Assembly: GCA_001692895.1 (NCBI GenBank)
Contig: KV748188.1
Span: forward strand, 1,302,001 to 1,366,000
Direction of reading: 5' to 3'
DNA length: 64,000 nt
Origin: Cenococcum geophilum 1.58
Taxonomy: Eukaryota > Ascomycota > Dothideomycetes > Gloniales > Gloniaceae
Shown here one piece after another: positions 35,745-48,797 of the stretch (the first letter of the stretch is position 1; each line of letters begins with the position of its first letter). The translations under genes and the position numbers were made by a program. The notes under the pieces were generated by a model. It ran no database searches. It saw only the letters and a list, made by a program, of their open reading frames with translations, and was not told where the DNA came from.

Positions 35745-38555
35745 AGCTATAGCCGCTAAATCCATTAAGATCCTAGCTATATATTTGGAGGACGCTACGC
35801 CTAACTACCTAGCTCGCTATTTTTATAGAATTCCTTAATTAATTAACGGTGCCTATTCTGAAAATATCCCTCGATAACTTCCTATAATAGAAATTTCTTA
35901 TTACGCAATTCCACAAGGAGATTTACTTCCTTAACTGTCTATGCTGGCTCTTTAGCGCGAAGGATATAGCTATAATGGCGCTAATATACACTCGGTGTTC
36001 TCCCTAATAGGGCTTTTATAATATCATTCTATAATAAAACTATAAGTGATACCTAGTAACCTAGCTCTATAAGGATTTAATCTTTATAGGGTATTTAATT
36101 TTAAGACTAGGGCTCCCATAAGGCTTTATTTGTATAACAATCTTTAAAATATTAGTAAAGCTATTAGAAGTTGCATCTAAGAAAAGAAACTAACCGGCAA
36201 TATACGCTAAAACTCTATATCTAGGTTATAGGGTTATAAAAGATCCTATGTATTACTTAACCTAGCAAATATAAGTAATATATAGCCTTAGTAGGATAAG
36301 GTATAAGATGTATAGGATTAGGTATATTTCTAAAATTTAAGCTAGCGAATGCGGCACCTATTTAGCAATATTTATAAATAGAAACCTGTCCTGCCTTAAA
36401 AAGTATATAATAGCTTTCTCTTTATTTGTCCATTTACTACTTGCTCCAGCATTAAGAAAAAGGCTATAATATTTCTGCTTATAACCTAGCGTTGGTTTAT
36501 TAAGCTTAGACGAAATACTACCCCAACTATTACCATCCTTAAAGGTCGTGTTAATTAACTTAAATTGTTTTTTAACTAACTAAGACTTATATACAGATGC
36601 TAAGGGCTTATTATTCGTGTAAGGGCTGGTCAAGTTATACTTTGTAAAGTATTAGTGGAGTCTTACTAGGGAAAGGCCAATAGTGTAAACTAACAGTTTG
36701 GGTGGTTTTTAGAGAGCTAAGTTAATTAATGTTAAGCGGGTAATCGGCGCTGGTAGCTCTAGATTAACTATTATTAGTAAAACCCTCGCTAGACGCTAGA
36801 CTAGTCGCTCTTAACTTATTAGGAATATCCGTAAAGTAAACTTCGTTATCTAGATTAATAGATTTTATTAATGCTAAAAATAATAGTAATGGATCGTATT
36901 ACTAGAGTAATTAATTAAAGTGTATCTTATATTAAAACTGTAAGAGGTATAGTAGGAGCGTTAGCAGTAATTAGGAGGACATTTGGCGGAATATATCTAT
37001 TTAATAACACTAGGCGGCTAATAAATGTAATAACGCCACTAATACGACTCCCCCTTAATGCATAAGCGCTGTAATTTTAAGAATTTCAGACGCATGCACG
37101 TAAATTTATATTATAGTGTAAGCGGATTTATTTAAAGACTAGAGGATTAATTTTAATTATATACCAAAATCTTAACTCTAAGCTAGATATAAAAAACTAC
37201 TATTAAAGGTCCGTAATATTAATAAGTAGACGTGGCTTCTATAAGAGAGCACTATCTATACCTTTCTTTTTAATATAGTCCTATAAGTCTTAGAGAATCG
37301 CCTAGATTATAGTTTATAATTTAATTAGAATAGATACTATATAGGAGATATTAAACATACTTAGACTTATAATGCGTTAGAGCGATTATATATTAACTTA
37401 GAGAAAGCAAATATATAGATAATATCCTATACTTTTCGCTCTCTAGTTCTTCTATAAAGAACACTAAGGAAATCTTATAGAGGCTTAGGGAACAAACAAA
37501 TTATTTTATAAGAGAGTATATCTATAGTCCTCTTATAAGTTGGAGTCTTATCTATTAAAGTCTTATCTAGGCAAGTGCTAAGAATTTCACTTAATATTAT
37601 ATTATTAAGTATTTGGGGTACTTATCGGTATTATATATATATAGAATCTACTGGACCCCTAAATGCCCTTTACTGGTTACTTAGGCCCATAGTAATTTAA
37701 TTAAATAATAGACCGGTACTAGGACGCTTGGAATTGTTTAACTTAAAAGGTATTATTTCCTTGCTTTACGAGCTCTCTATAGGCCAACTAATCCTAGTAA
37801 TAGAAGACGCCTTTTCTAAATCTACCTTAATAGATTATAGGGTATTCGCTCGTTAATAAAGCTTAGTAATTAATGCACTATATCTAGAATCTTAATCCTA
37901 ACCGTAAGCGGCTGTTAAAGTACTAATAATTAATATAAGAGGTAGCTAAATATAACGCTTTAAGAAACTAATGGTCGGTATAATTTAGTAAGTTACAGCT
38001 TTAATGAGTAACCTAATAGTTAAATAAGCATCCATATTAAAGAGTAAAGAGCGGCTATAAATAGTTAGCGGAAATAGGATAAGCTAGGAAATGGTTTAAA
38101 AGGAGTGGTAAAAATAGTAAAGTAGGGTAGTAATAAATAAAAGATATAGAAGACGCGTTAAGGCAACCGGCAGAGCGGGTGATAAAGGTAATTATATATC
38201 CCTAGTGTAACGGGGCGGAAATCAGCTCTATATATTAGGTATTTCCGTATCCTTTCTTTTAGATAGCATCCTTAGATCTATTAAGGCGTCTTACTTTTTA
38301 GCTCCTTAAGGAAGAAATTATTATAAATTATGCATCCTACGCGTTAGTTAGAAAAGGAATCCTCTAATAGTATTAAGGCTTATGGCCTTCTATAATAGAA
38401 TAAGCTATATTACTAAATATTTTATATCGCACGCCTAATTAAGTTTGCGACTTATATTGCCTCCTATCTTAGCTAAAAGAGAGGTTTAATTTTTGACTGC
38501 GCATTATAAGCAAAAGCGAGGTTAATAATTACTACTATATTAGCGCAGCTCTAAT
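35745..38555. other. 2.8 kb without an assignable gene
   Basis: RIPed AT-rich sequence. Short protein-like stretches exist on + near 36690-36930, but no family is recognised and no repeat is seen. Confidence 0.35.
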
Positions 38556-38558
38556 AAG

Positions 38559-38632
38559 GGCCTTGCGCTAATTATATCGCTTTAATTAAGTATATAATAC
38601 TTAATTAAAGCGATATAATTAGTATAAGGCTC
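38559..38632. repeat. Hairpin with about 34-bp arms
   Basis: CTAATTATATCGCTTTAATT and its reverse complement face each other across a 5-6 bp centre. About 30 of 34 arm positions pair; mismatches are at the outer ends. It could be a small foldback element or a remnant of inverted insertion. Confidence 0.75.
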
Positions 38633-38924
38633 TTTTAAGTTTCGGGGGCGCTAGCGACCTATTAGGGAATTAAGAGCGGAGGGGAACTATACTTGACTAC
38701 TCTTTTATCTTAACACAAATTATATAACTTATAACCCACTATTATAGACTTTAGCATTGCAGTAGCCTTAGATCTTATCCGTAATGCTTCTAATAAGTAG
38801 CTTTAACCTTATCTCCCTAATATTATATATACTATTTAAAGGCTCTAAAAGCTTCCTATTAACACCTTTTAATATTTACTACCTCTCTTAGAGAATGAAC
38901 GCGGCCACTATAATTCGCTCTACG

Positions 38925-39170
38925 CTCCTCTAAGGAGTAAGGATGTCTAGCCTTCTTTAGGGAATTAGGATGTTATTTAGCCTTTTTTAAGAAATAAGGA
39001 TAATGCCGTCTAGTCTTCTCTAAGGAGTGTTTAGCCTTCTCTAGGGAATAAGGATATTATTAAGCCTTCTCTAGAGAGTAAGGATGTTTAGCCTTTTCCA
39101 GGGAATAAGAATAATATTGTTTAGCCTTCTCTAGGGAGTGTCTAGCCTTCTTTAGGGAATAAGGTTGCTT
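38925..39170. repeat. Minisatellite TAGCCTTCTCTAGGGAATAA
   Basis: About ten copies of a TCTAGCCTTCTYTAGGGAR unit with alternative spacers (AAGGATGTT, AAGGATAATG, GTG), directly upstream of the 27-residue-repeat gene remnant. Confidence 0.9.
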
Positions 39171-39211
39171 TTCTACCTCCCCTTTTACCTAGATGTGCGA
39201 ACCTACTTAAC

Positions 39212-40591
39212 ATATTATCGGCAAACCTCTTTAAGATTAAGATATTCGTTAATATATCTATAGGGAAAGATCTAAAGGCTATTATTAGTGAACTAAAGTG
39301 GTTAAACGAATATCCCCTTATTAAGGATCTTATTACTACTAATAGCGATTTATTAAATAACGCTATTTTTTAAAAACTTCTTAGCTAATAGACGCTTGCG
39401 GATTCTTTTAAGAAATGGTAACTAAAGTCTATAGGTGCGTTAAGGATTAAAAGTTTAGTTAAAAGTCGAGCCGCTTCCATAAAGGGAGTTAGCTATATTA
39501 TATTATTTGCAAAAAGTATAGGATGTTATAATGTTACTAAAGCGGCTTTAGCTATTAAATATAGAATTAAGCTTTATATTATATAAAGGCTTAAAGGGGT
39601 AGGGCTATTAGTTCTCTTAGCCTTTACCTATAATACCTACCGGAGATTAAATTTACCTAACATTAACGATTTTCTTATGGCTTTACGGCACTGGTCTTAT
39701 TTTATAATATTTAAAATTGCGTAAAAATATTTAGTTTAGATAGGATAGTGTTAAGAGCTTTATTCTAGTTAGATGCTTTCTCTTAAACCAATATATCTTA
39801 GTACTACTAACCCGCCCTAGCCAAGCTCGAAAAAGCGAATTTCCTCCCCTTATAAACGTCTTTGTGTAGAAGTTGCTAAACCTAGAGATCTTATATTAGT
39901 GTATAATTACCAATACGCAGATCTAATAATATCGCACCCTCCTTAGCTACTAATAACGGCCTTAATAAATAGCATGCAGATATATAAGAGTAGTTATGCT
40001 TCTAAATAGCAGTATCTCTAATTTATTATAGGCCATAGAACATCTTCTCTACGATTTATTAAACAATATCCTTAAGCCTCTAAGCCGGCGGGCGAATTCC
40101 TTACACTACGCCTTAGTCAAGAACGCTTATTATAAGATTTCCCCACCCCTTTTAATACCCGCGGTAACCTTATATAAAGATATCTAAATATAAATAGCAT
40201 AGTATATTTAAATGGAAACCCTAGCGGCTCTAGTTCTATAGATGTTAGTAGTAATAGTAAATAAATAAGCTATAATAAGGCGCAATGGGTATACGGAGAC
40301 CAAATCGACAGTAATACGCCACTAGCAATTAGAAATAGCGAATAAATAAGCTATAATAAGGCGCAATAAATATACGGAGACCAAATTGACGGTAATACAC
40401 TACTAGGAATTAGTAATAGTAAATAGATAGGCTATAATAAGGCGCAATGGGTATATAGAGACTAAATTAGTAGTAATACGCTACTGGCGATTAGCGACAG
40501 CGAATAGATAAGCTATAGCTCCGCGCAATGGGTATATAATAAGTCCCTTAATAGTGCGGTTGCTATAAGTTCTACTTATAAATATTAGTAA
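39212..40591 (+). pseudogene. Unknown protein remnant with C-terminal 27-residue repeats
   Basis: A continuous + frame of about 460 codons, stops RIP-type, ending at a TAG at 40586-40588. The N-terminal half is helical and contains IISELKWLNEYPLIKDLI, SRAASIKGVSYIILFAKSIG and FTYNTYRRLNLPNINDFLMA. The C-terminal quarter is a tandem repeat of 81 bp (27 codons) whose unit reads about ISYNKAQWVYGDQIDSNT. The repeat period is an exact multiple of three and stays in frame, strong evidence that this was coding. I do not recognise the family. The start is not certain; no clear in-frame ATG was seen. It is a cargo gene of the giant element. Confidence 0.55.
40240..40545 (+). repeat. 81-bp coding tandem repeat (about 3.5 copies)
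   Basis: The segment AAGCTATAATAAGGCGCAAT recurs at 81-bp spacing (40267, 40348, about 40429), with a degraded last copy near 40510. It lies within the gene remnant 39212-40591. Confidence 0.9.
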
Positions 40592-40649
40592 ATTTCTTCT
40601 AAAACTCTTATATTATTATATACCCTAATTTTAGGTTTTTAATGTGGTA

Positions 40650-41290
40650 TAATAATGGTTTAACAATATCCCTTATTAAGTAGAACCAGTAGTTTAAGCT
40701 TAGCTAATAATTGGCACCATAATTATTACACTAACGCTACCTTTACTCCTATTCTATTCTACCCATTATAAACTAGCCTAGTAATAGCCCTACCTGCTCT
40801 CTAAATATGGGATAGTATAACTAAGCGGGACCTAGGAGTCCTAATAAGGGCTAAAAGCTAATATATACACTACTAAATCGTTTAGATATTGCATTAAAAT
40901 ACGTCGTCCTATAAAATAGACTGTTAGGCCTATATATAAAGAGTTTATATTAACTGCTCTAACTCCTAACTTTAGTAGTATTTCTAATATCTTTAACTTA
41001 AATTCCTTATTTGCGTTAGCCGCTAGAGTTACTATACCGAAGTAAACTATATTAAATATACTATTTTCGCAAGCTTATACGCTTTATTACTTTCTATAGT
41101 GTCCGTTAAGGCAATAGTAGGTGCAGTTTTAGTTAGCGTAGTCTTCTAAATCTTCTATATTACCTCCTCTAGGCTAGATTATACGAGGTCTGCGTACGAC
41201 TTATTAATTACGGATACTATATATATCCTATTCCGGTAATCCTTTATTAAAGTTTTATGCTTACTTATTTTTTGCGTTACTGTATCTAAT
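40650..41290 (-). pseudogene. Possible ankyrin-like coding remnant
   Basis: The - strand contains VTLAANANKEFKLKILEI and LLKLGVRAVNINSLYIGL, then ILMQYLNDLVVYILA, reminiscent of paired helices of ankyrin repeats (LLxLGxxxNxxxxxGxTxxx). Only one to two units are discernible. This could be chance similarity in AT-rich sequence. Confidence 0.25.
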
Positions 41291-41299
41291 TTTACGAGC

Positions 41300-44200
41300 T
41301 TGCTGCAAGTAAAATTATTTAAGTGGTAGGGCAGTTTAGAGGGGTAGGCTTATTGGCCTATTTATATTTCGCGCGCTAGGTATACTAATTCGCTAACGTG
41401 CATAGATATTAAAATGCTTAGCATTTTAAATAAGCCTTAAATATTTAACACCCTAACGCTTAGGCTTTACTATTTTTATTAGTAAGGATTTAGTGGTAAT
41501 ATTTTTAATGCCTTAAATATACCGCTGAAACAAGATTAATATATATAATGGCCGCTGTGCGGGCCGCTATATATATTAAACGCTCGGCATCTTATCCCGC
41601 GTAGATGTATTTACAGTGCCCTTTCTACCCTTTAATATATCTAGCGGCCTAGACTTCTTACCTAGCTGCAATAAGGCCTACGAATGGCATATAGCACGCA
41701 CTATAACCTCTTAACAATCTTTATTAATTACTGCCCCTACTCCTATCTACGATTATATAGCTATGCTTTTAGAACTAATAAGTACTATATTTAACGCTTT
41801 TTTCTTTCTAAGTTAGATTGTTTAAGCCCTTAAAAGCAAGGATAAAGTATACCTTAATCTACTACCCACTAAAATGTTTACTAACTAACCCAGACCTTTT
41901 ATATTATACTACTACCGAGAAAATACCTATCCTTATTAAATATGCCTAGAATAAAAGAGTATTATATGCTCTTTAAAACGTCTGAAACTAGCTATAATAA
42001 AATAGCCGGAGTCTTTCCTAACGCTTAGGGAAAAGAACAGTTTAAATTTATTAAAGTAGGTTATAAATCTAGGTAATTTCTAATAAATCTTAAGCTTTAT
42101 AGGTTTTAAAATAGATTGGTTTCCGCTATAATCTACCCACTAAACCTAAGTACGCTCAAGTCCTGATACATTTTCGCATTAGTAGGATTGAAAAGCAGTT
42201 ATATGCTTTGTTAGAAGCAGTAGGGCTAATATAAGGCGGGGAGTAAATTGTGGAAGATATAAACGCGGTAAAATTAAAGGTTAAATAGTTAAAGTTGCTA
42301 GAGGGGTCTTCTAGCGACTTAGAAAAGAGCAACGTAGAGGAGGGTTTGCGTGCTCTAGGCTTTAAGATATAGTTTAACCGTATAGAATATCCGTAGTATA
42401 TATTACATATCTGGGAAAACCTACTATTCGGCTACTAGATTATTAATTCTTATTTTAAATAGTATTAATTTCTCCTATTTTACTTTCTTCTTACTCCCTA
42501 TATTTTTAGAATTAAAGTCTACTATACCCCCGCCTTGTTAGTGCTGCTAGCTATCTGCTATACTTTAGCCCATTACTAATACCACGGTTAGAAAACCTTC
42601 TTTAGGGAATTTATTTACTAAGGGAATTATTATAAAGTTCTTATATTTTTGGGTGCAGTTAAGAAGATAAATAGTAAAAAAGAAATCCTATAATAGATAG
42701 AGCGTAAGATATAGGATGATAGAAATTATAATATAAGGTATAGTATAGAAGAGGACCGGGATAAAGATAGGGATGCGTATAAGGACGTATATAGGGAGGA
42801 CATAGTCGCCGGGATTAAGGCTTTAGGGATTAATTTAAAGAAGAATATGTCTCTTCGCTAGTAACTATTCCTTCTATAAATAGTATAGCGAAGGCTATTA
42901 TATGACGTGTTCGCATTTCTACGTATAATTATAGCGTACCAATTTACACCTCCCCCTATACTACGCAATTATACTTATAGCCGGCCGAGCTAGGCTTCTC
43001 TACTTATAATAGGTTAGCCTCCTATATTCTATAAGTATACTTAGTCTTACCCTTTACTAATCTTTTATTACCTATAGCAAGGCTAAAATAGGCGTCTTCT
43101 CGTGTTTATGCCGTCTAGTAAGTCGCATTTAGGCCTGCCTTTGTATATTCTATGCCGTTTACAGCCTAACTTAAATCTATATACTTCCTTATTACTCTAG
43201 TAAAAACTGCTACGTAATTTAACCTTACTAACACGTATGTACTGCCTCTGCTAGGGTTTTACTAATTAATATATAAATAGGCCTTTAAGACCTCTATAGA
43301 CCTCTAAAGGCCTCTAATAACCTCTAAAGACTAGTAATAACTTACCTACTAAGGCAAGTAGTATGTAACCCGCCCCTTTTATATCTTTAGTAATCTAATC
43401 GCTACTCTTAGGTACCTATTATCGTGATAGATACATCTAATAGAAGCTAAAAGTTAGCCTATTAGGTTCTAAAGTTAGGAGAAGAGATTTCTAAGGAGGA
43501 TAAAAAATGAAATATTACCTTTATAGGATGGGAAGAAGGCGATTTACGTAAAGCAAAAGTAAGTAATTACCTATATTATAAGTAGCAGGTCCCTAATATC
43601 TTAAAGATTTATAAGATTATCGGCATTCTATATACTTAACCCGATATTCGCTAGGCTGTAGGTCCGATATATAATATAATTATTTAAATAACTTTGGTTG
43701 TGCTATATTACCGTAGTAGCAGATTAGTTATAGCGGAAATTAATTATAATAGAACATTAATGAGGTCTAATTGCTTTTCCGGTAATGTATAGTTTATAGA
43801 AGGTAGAAAGGAAGCTTTAAAATAATTGGATAAAGAGGTAAAGGAACTTAATAATGCTAACTAGGCTACTGCGCCTCCCTTTTTGGTTAGATTGGCGCAC
43901 TTTACTGCCCTAATACTTGTGATAGCTTTGGTACTTCCGTATAGGGAATAGTTAAGTTTATATAGAGGAACTATGTTGCTTAAATTGCTTAATTTTGTTC
44001 GAAGAATATAAGATCTCGTGCGGCTTATATAATAGTCTAGTAATTTGCTATTATTCTATAACTAAGCCCAAAGCCCTTCGCGCCTTATACCTTTATATTT
44101 GCCCATGCTTATAACCCCTACTAAAATTAAACCCCCTCTTTACGCTCTCTTTTCCCGGCCTTGCTAAAATACCTAGTGTAAATGTACTTCTTTTGTAACA

Positions 44201-44745
44201 AAGATAGAAAGGCTATATAAAAGTGGTCTTTTAAAACCTAATGCTTAATTTTTGTAAACTATATAAGTATAGCTGATTTTGCGAGCTAGGTGATCGTACG
44301 GGTTATATTAGCATATAGTTAAGAAAAAAGTAGAATAGTATAATTAGTAGGCCGGTACGCAGGAATATAATACTATTTAACTTTGCTTAATGTGGCTTAG
44401 AGGAGTGTAAAGCCTTAACCTAAGCTATGGGAACACGTCCTCTAACTAAGCCTCTATTATATAACCACTAACTACTTTTAGGCGCTACGGCCGCCGCATA
44501 CCCCGCCACTTACCCTTCCTAGAACTTTAGAAGTTATACTAGTTCTTAGTTAAGCGACTGACGTTTAAAGCTCTAACTAACTAGCTAAATCTGTTGCAGA
44601 TTAGATAAAGCTAATAACGACTTCTTAATATATATATAGAGGCTCTAGAGCCACGTTTAATAAAGTAAAGTTCTTATTCTTAATCGTCCTGTTGAATACT
44701 AAATCACTCCCTTAAATATTGCTTAAGATATAGTTAAAACTAGAG
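41300..44745. other. 3.4 kb with unassigned coding-like remnants
   Basis: On +, about 41940-42130 reads FPNAQGKEQFKFIKVGYKSR; 42690-42850 is a charged Asp/Glu/Arg stretch (RYSIEEDRDKDRDAYKDVYR); 43790-43960 reads EALKQLDKEVKELNNAN. None is recognised, and I cannot join them into a gene. They may be one large or several cargo genes. Confidence 0.3.
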
Positions 44746-44749
44746 AAAC

Positions 44750-45751
44750 ATGCCATCTAAGAGTGTTCTGTTCGGCTTAGTATAGCTTATAGATAGCGAG
44801 AAATATAGCGACTTAAAACTTATATGCTAGGGGCTAGAGTTTAAAGTCTATAAAGCGATTATATGCACCTAATCTCCTATACTTGCAGCTGCCTATAATG
44901 GAGGCTTTTAGGTAAAAGCTAACTAAATATCTAGTAGAATTAACCCTAACTAACTAACTAATGGGTAGGAGGCGGCGACTAATATTATAAATATTAACAA
45001 GTTTAATTCCGGCACCGTTAAAAGGATGATCTAATTTATGTATAAGAGGGACTATAAGAATGGTAAGGAGGAGTAAGGATCTAATATTAATAACGCTGAT
45101 GCCTTATCGCCATCTAAACTAGACAATAGCGGTAGCGATAATAAAGATACAATAATACGGCCAATGACGGCCTATATTATACTTTATTACGTCTATATTA
45201 ATATAATTGCCGATTACTATAATATACTATAGCTAAAAGAGCTTGCGAATATAAAAATCTAATATATTCTAGGAACTAGCTAGTCCGCAGACGGGTTTCC
45301 TAATGTTATTAAGGATGTCTTTAGCCTAATAGGTAACTTAGCATTATATAATATAATTACCTTAATAGTGGCCAAGTATATTAAAGAGCTTATTAAACTT
45401 AGGGACTTTGTGGAGCTAGACGTTATAAGCGATTTTGCTATCGGCATTGTATAGACAGCGATTACCGCATCTAAGGATATGGAGGAAAATTTTATGCTAA
45501 AACTTTAAGCTGTCTAATCTTAGCTATAATAAATAGAATCACTACTTTAATCCGCTGAGGTAAGGTATGTCGCGGCTGAGCGTAAAAGCAAAAACATTAA
45601 TAACTGTCTTAATACCCTCTGCACGACTAGGACCTGTTATAATATTAGTTATAAAGCTAAGTTTACATATTATATTGAGGATAGTAGTTATCTATCTAAC
45701 CCTAATTACCCTTATATACTTTGTTGTAAAAGGTACGAGCGTTATATATAA
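44750..45751 (+). pseudogene. BTB/POZ domain protein remnant with one recognisable intron
   Basis: ATG at 44750 (MPSKSVLFGL). The BTB fold is clear: KYSDLKLIC, then FKVYKAIICT*SPILAAA, then VKRMI*FMYKRDYK (each * is a RIP stop). An apparent 57-bp intron (44912-44968, GTAAAAG...CTAACTAAC...TAG) separates ...NGGF from EAATNIINI. After BTB follow a helical region (HYVYINIIADYYN-type, then LKELANIKI) and a Cys-rich tail ending at TAA 45749-45751. Length about 310 residues, normal for small fungal BTB proteins. BTB proteins dimerise and often recruit Cul3 ligase, but which role this one had is unknown. Cargo gene, next to but divergent from the DUF3435 gene. Internal stops make it non-functional. 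Confidence 0.8.
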
Positions 45752-45899
45752 GTAAAGATATATAGCTTAGGAGATTGGCTTAGGTAGGAAGTTATTATAT
45801 CGTTTAGGTTAATCTAAGAAATTTAAATGTATATCTTGTCCATAGTCGATCCGTTAGATATTGTGTAGCAACTATATTATCTATTTTCCATCAGCCTCC

Positions 45900-46035
45900 C
45901 CTTACCTTACCCCTTACCCCTTACCCCTTACCCCTTACCCCTTACCCCTTACCCCTTACCCCTTACCCCTTACCCTACCCTTTATCTTATCCTTTACCTC
46001 ACCCTCACCTTTACCCTTACCTATTACCCCTTGCC
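45900..46035. repeat. (CCCCTTAC)n microsatellite
   Basis: About nine exact 8-bp units at 45904-45976, then a decayed Cys/Pro-type pyrimidine tract. It is not the canonical fungal telomere repeat (CCCTAA). It lies between the convergent BTB and DUF3435 genes. Confidence 0.9.
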
Positions 46036-46274
46036 CCCTAGACGAATTATAAAATCCTAGTTATTATATCTATTTTACTAAATACTAAAACAGGATTAGA
46101 TAATAATAGACTAAAATAAAATAAAAAGTGGCAAAGAATAATAAGATAAGCGAGAAATAATTAGGAAAAGGTCCCATGTATATAAAACGCATAGTTCTAA
46201 ATTTACTAGTTATATGCCTTTCTATTAGTACTAGAGGGTTAGTATAGGATTTTTATATAAGCAAGGCAACTTAC

Positions 46275-48797
46275 CTAGCGGTGCCTCTTAATTAGATGCT
46301 ATACGCTATACATAAGGGCTACGTGATTTTTAAAATGCTTAAGTCCTTTAATCCACTCTAAACAATAAGGATGCTTATAGCGGAACCTCTGCCTAAACAC
46401 TCCTTCTGTAACGTGATTATTGAGATACTTTTATAGTATATCCTTCTTCGCAAATAGGCGGGTCTGCCTTAGTGTTAAGAGTTAGTTATTACTAATATAG
46501 ATAAGGTAAATAAGATTAGTAAACGTTATAGGATATAGTAGCTATATTATCTTAATACCCTCTTCCTTAATTAGGACCGCGCTCCACGTCTTATCCGGGT
46601 TTTCTTAGAAAGGCGAGTCTAAGCTAATATATTCTTTTTACCGCTTTGCCTGTTAATAAGTGCTAGTATTAGTGTCACTTACACCTCTTTTTACGCCTAT
46701 TACACTTTGGTCTACTTTAGACCTAAGTTAAAGTTTAATAGCCTTGCTTGGGATCCTATTCTGCTAGCTCTCTTATTAATTATAATACTTAACGAGATTA
46801 CGGATAAACTTTATACGGAGTTTTATAGCGTGCCCTTCTTTAAGCTCGTTTAGCGGCTAAGACAGCAGTTTAGTAATAGTAGTACGTTTGCGAAATTTAT
46901 ACTATATAGCTAAACGGGTGGGAATGTCCGTCCTAACGCTACTACTAAGCTATCTTTTAATATTGTAATCGTTAATGGCGTTATAAAAATTAAGAATAAC
47001 CTAGTCCTCTTTTTATTTGCGTAGGACGTTTATAATACTATAAAGTTTATATCTAGCTTTGTTGTAACGGTTATATAGTTTCGTTCCCTTCGCGGCGTTA
47101 ATAGGGTAATATCCTCGGCTCCTAATCTTTTGCTTATATTGCTCTCGTTTCTTATAAAGCTATAAAATATTAGGGTATTAATTAAGTTTTAACTGGAATT
47201 TAAGCTTCTGCTCGTTAGTTAGACCTATAAAGGCCTACTTATCCCTTAAAATCCCCATCCGTGCGGTATATTAGATAAGGTTGTCCTATAATAAAGTCCT
47301 AAAGTAGATTAACTAGAAATCGCGCTTAATTAAATTAGGTAAATAAAACCGTTAGTAGGTATTACCGTAATAACCTATTATCTAATTTCGCTCTTCTAGA
47401 GTAAGGGTGGCTAAAAAGGTTAGTTAATAGATATACTTATATTAAATTAGATACTTACTATTTAATTTCCTTCCGGACGCTTATTGCAGCTAGTAAAGTT
47501 TAAGCGATTATTTAAACCCGGCCACTCGGCCTAACCATACGTAGTAATTACGGCATTTCTGGTAAGGGAATGCTTTAGTATTTAACACTCCCCTATAACC
47601 AGCCATTATCTCAATATCTTAAAAGATAGGTCGTTCCTCTATCTGCTTCTTAAACTTTACTTTAAAACTCTCTTTATTTACTAGGATTTTAAGTTTAAAA
47701 ATCTCTTCTGGTAAAGTGTAATGGCGTTAAAATGCATTATTTGCAATAGTAAGGCTTATAAGATGGGATAGAATATAAAAAGCTAGGATACTTTTAAGAC
47801 GGAAAATGAACCTCTTACTATAGGTCTATTAGCGCCATTCGCGCCGTCTTTAATCGGCGTCGCTATATACTATCTGCCTATGCCTCTAGAATTCTTAATA
47901 TATATAAGACTTATAAGGGCGACAGTTGTAGTTTAATTAAAGTTTTTTGCATTATAAACTTTTAGGATTGTAATATGTTTATATAAAAGCGCTTTATTAG
48001 AGCCTCTTACGCTTAAACTTTTAATAAGAGCTTGGGGTCTTATTACCGTGGTACTAGAGAGAAGGAGGATTACTCCCATTTACACTCGAAAACGACTATA
48101 GTAAGGCTTCGCGTCTATTGTCTAATAGGCATCAATAATTATATATAAGTCTTGCATATATATTATATGCTTTTCTTTCTCCGACGTATCTAGCTTATAT
48201 ATTAGCGTTAAGTAGGTTGGAATCCACTATAATAAATTAGCCAAGTTTTTTTTTTTAAAGGTTGAAGATTGCCCTATATCTTATATATTAAGTTCTGCGC
48301 TATTGTTTATACTGTGGCCTGCTATATCTATAAATTTGCATAGAATTTGTTTCTAGTACGCCTTAATCGCGCTTTCCTTCTTAATTCGAGAATTCTTTAC
48401 GCGCCATTTAAGGTATATTTTAAACGTGTCGGCTATATACTAACAAAGGGCCTTAGTTGGGTTAGACTTAACTTTTAGGTAAAACCTAAATATAAATCGT
48501 TAGTATTATAAGGTAAATCTTGGTCTAAATATAAACGAACTTTTTTTAATTCCAGAACTTATACTTAATAAGAGAAGTAGACTAGGGCTTCTGTTTTAAC
48601 TTCGCTCTTCCTTAACCCTTATAATACGTAATCCTCTACTATAAATATTCCCCCTTGGACTTGGCGTTTTCCCTAGCTCTAGAGTTAGAGCTTAAATCTA
48701 AGTCCGAAGCTAGCTTAGAATAAGACGGCTTGCCTAGTTTAAGGTTTAAGCTAAAGGCTAAATCTATATTTTGCCATTTCTTACTTTAAGAGGGCAT
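46275..48797 (-). pseudogene. DUF3435 tyrosine recombinase with C-terminal C2H2 finger (Starship captain-like)
   Basis: ATG at 48797 opens a frame with LAFSLNLKLGKPS; a frameshift or lost intron near 48490 leads into the core: TKAL, FKIYLKWRVKNSRIKKESAI (core-binding part), KLDTSEKEKHIIYMQDLYII, VILLLSSTTVIRPQALI (catalytic-domain start with the Arg context), then EERNQIIGYYG-like and NTY.RFYLPNLIKRDFQ (C-terminal Tyr context), MGILRDKQAFIGL. A second block, INAAKGTKLYNRYNK and IKRQLSSSVRTDIPTRL, precedes a C2H2-like end (HVTEGVFRQRF, then KHPYCLEWIKGLKHFKNHVA). This is the DUF3435/captain layout. Such enzymes cut and insert Starships. It lies 579 bp from the right edge and reads into the block. 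RIP stops make it dead. Confidence 0.8.

Noticed and set aside
45567..45755. 62-codon open frame on +
   Set aside because: It overlaps the BTB gene tail in a different frame; the Cys-rich tail frame is the one continuous with the BTB domain.
45900..46035. Telomere or telomere-like tract
   Set aside because: The unit is CCCCTTAC, not CCCTAA, and the tract lies mid-window between two gene remnants. It is an ordinary microsatellite.
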